64,000 nucleotides of DNA from the NCBI RefSeq assembly GCF_964355755.1, contig NC_092675.1, forward strand, positions 23,290,412 to 23,354,411, in the 5' to 3' direction. Shown one piece after another: positions 62,521 to 64,000 of this stretch. The notes beneath the pieces were generated by a model, which saw nothing but the letters and a program-made list of their open reading frames with translations, had not been told where the DNA came from and did no database searches. This DNA comes from Antedon mediterranea. Lineage: Eukaryota; Echinodermata; Crinoidea; Comatulida; Antedonidae. Position 1 is the stretch's first letter; each line of letters starts with the position of its first letter. The position numbers and the translations under genes are program-made.

Positions 62521-63276
62521 GCAATATGTTCCTAGAATATCAGTGATGTCTCAAAGGAGGGGGGCCCTACTGTTATCGCCTTTTGGTTTCAAGAAAGAAA
62601 GTAGGACAGTAACAATGCTATAGTTATAACACATTTTCGTAGGCATCTTGCTGTTCAAACACACTTTGTATGAAGAAAACACATAAAGATAAACACAAAC
62701 AGAATAGTTATTTAAATGTATACAAATATTTGGTCTATCAATCGAATAAGGAAATCATCGAAACGTAGCTGATATACACAAAATATGCCTTTATTTTTGT
62801 TGTTAGTGTTTCCACGGTAACAATTCGGAGTTGATGATCCGTATAGAACGTGATTTTATTTTGCCAGAATTCGTATATAATAAGCCTGCAAATGCCTGTA
62901 TATTTGAGAATGAGTTATATTTAGTGGTTTCTAAGAAGGACAAAGGAACTAGACGCCATTCTATCTCGATGACTTGTACAAGGTAAAATCTCTCTGTTAG
63001 CTTATGAAAGAGTAGGCCTATAATCAGTCTGTATTAGATAGAAATGTCCATAATAGTTGTAATATTATGTAAAATAGCACAACTGAGACTTGGGCCCTAC
63101 ATTCATCAAAACAAAGAATTAAAAACTTATAAATGGATCTGTAAAGAATTGTGTCTTTCCTTGCCTAAACTGTGGCAACTAAATAGTAGATAAATTTATA
63201 TGCAGCTATTAGGCCTAAATACGTTTATGTTATGTTTTTATTTGATTTATTTAAGGAAAAGTAAATCCGCTTTGCA

Positions 63277-63934
63277 ATGAATACAACGACACCATTGGAT
63301 TTTAATAACATTCCATTGATAGCAACTCAGAAACCATCAGAAAATAGTAACTTAGACATATTAGGTAAGTATATCCATTGAACGATTACTTACTTACTTT
63401 ATCTTCTAGGAAATGATGAGAAAGTCTAGTAATAATTTTTATCTTTTACATTATAAATATAAAAATACATTATTATGATTGCCTTAAAAATCTCTCACTA
63501 TTAGTATTACTATACCTTTGACAAGTATTACTTATGATAACGAATACGTATAAATTATAACAAAGCTAGATCTTATTAATAAGTATAATATTAAAGTTAA
63601 ATATTATAATTTGATACATTGAATATAGTATAACATAATACATACATATTAATACTGTAATACAAGATGTATTATAAAATCGTTTTGTAAGAGAAATAAT
63701 TTTATTTTCAGAGAGTCGTTTGATTGCAGACAGTATACATCCGGTACTTTTGCAATAAAATGTTTAATACAAATTAATGTGTTAAAACAGTTAAAAGAGT
63801 TATTAGATTAAAGATCAATTAATGTAAATATTACGGTAAAATGCATGCTTTAATTTCTATCCAGCGTACGTGACTATATCCTTTGCATTGGTGTTTTTGT
63901 TGTTCTTTTTGTGGATAAACTTAAAACATGTAAG
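63277..63934 (+). CDS. 5' end of a single-pass membrane protein gene, runs off the window
   Basis: The ATG at 63277 starts MNTTTPLDFNNIPLIATQK; the exon ends at 63364 in phase 1. A 21-bp microexon (63712-63732, phase 1 to 1, ESRLIAD) may be optional, because the next exon 63865-63934 joins in frame with or without it. That exon encodes a clear transmembrane segment (YVTISFALVFLLFFLWI) followed by basic residues, then a GTAGGT donor. There is no signal peptide, so a type III topology is likely. A 5' UTR exon ending at 62982 (AAG|GTAAAA) and an acceptor at 63254-63255 fit. No family is recognised; the neighbouring SRCR gene also encodes a one-pass protein, but no similarity is obvious. Confidence 0.5.
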
Positions 63935-64000
63935 GTAGGTAGATTTATTTTACATAAACAAAAGTTACAATTATAAAATGCTAGTAAGTATAAGATTTAC

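Overview
The window looks like nuclear DNA of a marine invertebrate. It is AT-rich, its genes are split by many short introns with normal GT-AG sites, and it is full of tRNA-derived SINEs, MITE-like inverted-repeat elements, minisatellites and the short palindrome TAGGCCTA. The gene content (a scavenger-receptor/WSC/mucin membrane protein, an RZ-type RGS protein, an MS4A-like four-pass protein) and the repeat style suggest a deuterostome, most likely an echinoderm. That assignment is inference and no species is claimed. No rRNA, functional tRNA, prokaryotic operon or CRISPR array was seen. Layout: (1) 1-15.4 kb holds an MS4A-like gene on the minus strand (coding exons 10572 down to 6603, probable 5' UTR exon near 15.3 kb), surrounded by a segmental duplication, minisatellites and DNA transposon derivatives. 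(2) 17.0-31.7 kb holds one long plus-strand gene of 23 phase-compatible coding exons and about 1422 residues. It encodes an N-terminal TKL-like protein kinase, a Ser/Glu-rich repeat tail, two tandem divergent RhoGEF (DH-PH) modules and a C-terminal SH3 domain of ephexin type. (3) 32.7-35.2 kb is a 1.24 kb tandem duplication. (4) 36-46 kb is gene-poor, with LINE and SINE fragments and a few promoter-like sites. (5) 46.1-48.9 kb is a five-exon RGS17/19/20-like gene with a cysteine string. (6) 49-54.6 kb is intergenic with several MITEs. (7) 54.7-61.4 kb is an eight-exon gene for a type I membrane protein: signal peptide, SRCR, WSC, Ser/Thr-rich stalk, transmembrane segment and a cytoplasmic tail with a tyrosine motif. 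(8) From about 63.2 kb another single-pass membrane protein gene starts and runs off the window. All exon models were built by eye from reading frames, GT/AG sites and phase consistency; none has transcript support. The genes do not form an operon-like unit. The kinase-GEF, RGS and receptor products would all belong to signalling from the plasma membrane, but a link between them is not shown. The most notable item is the kinase-(DH-PH)2-SH3 gene: the combination is unusual, and its second DH-PH module reproduces the exon lengths and intron phases of the first.
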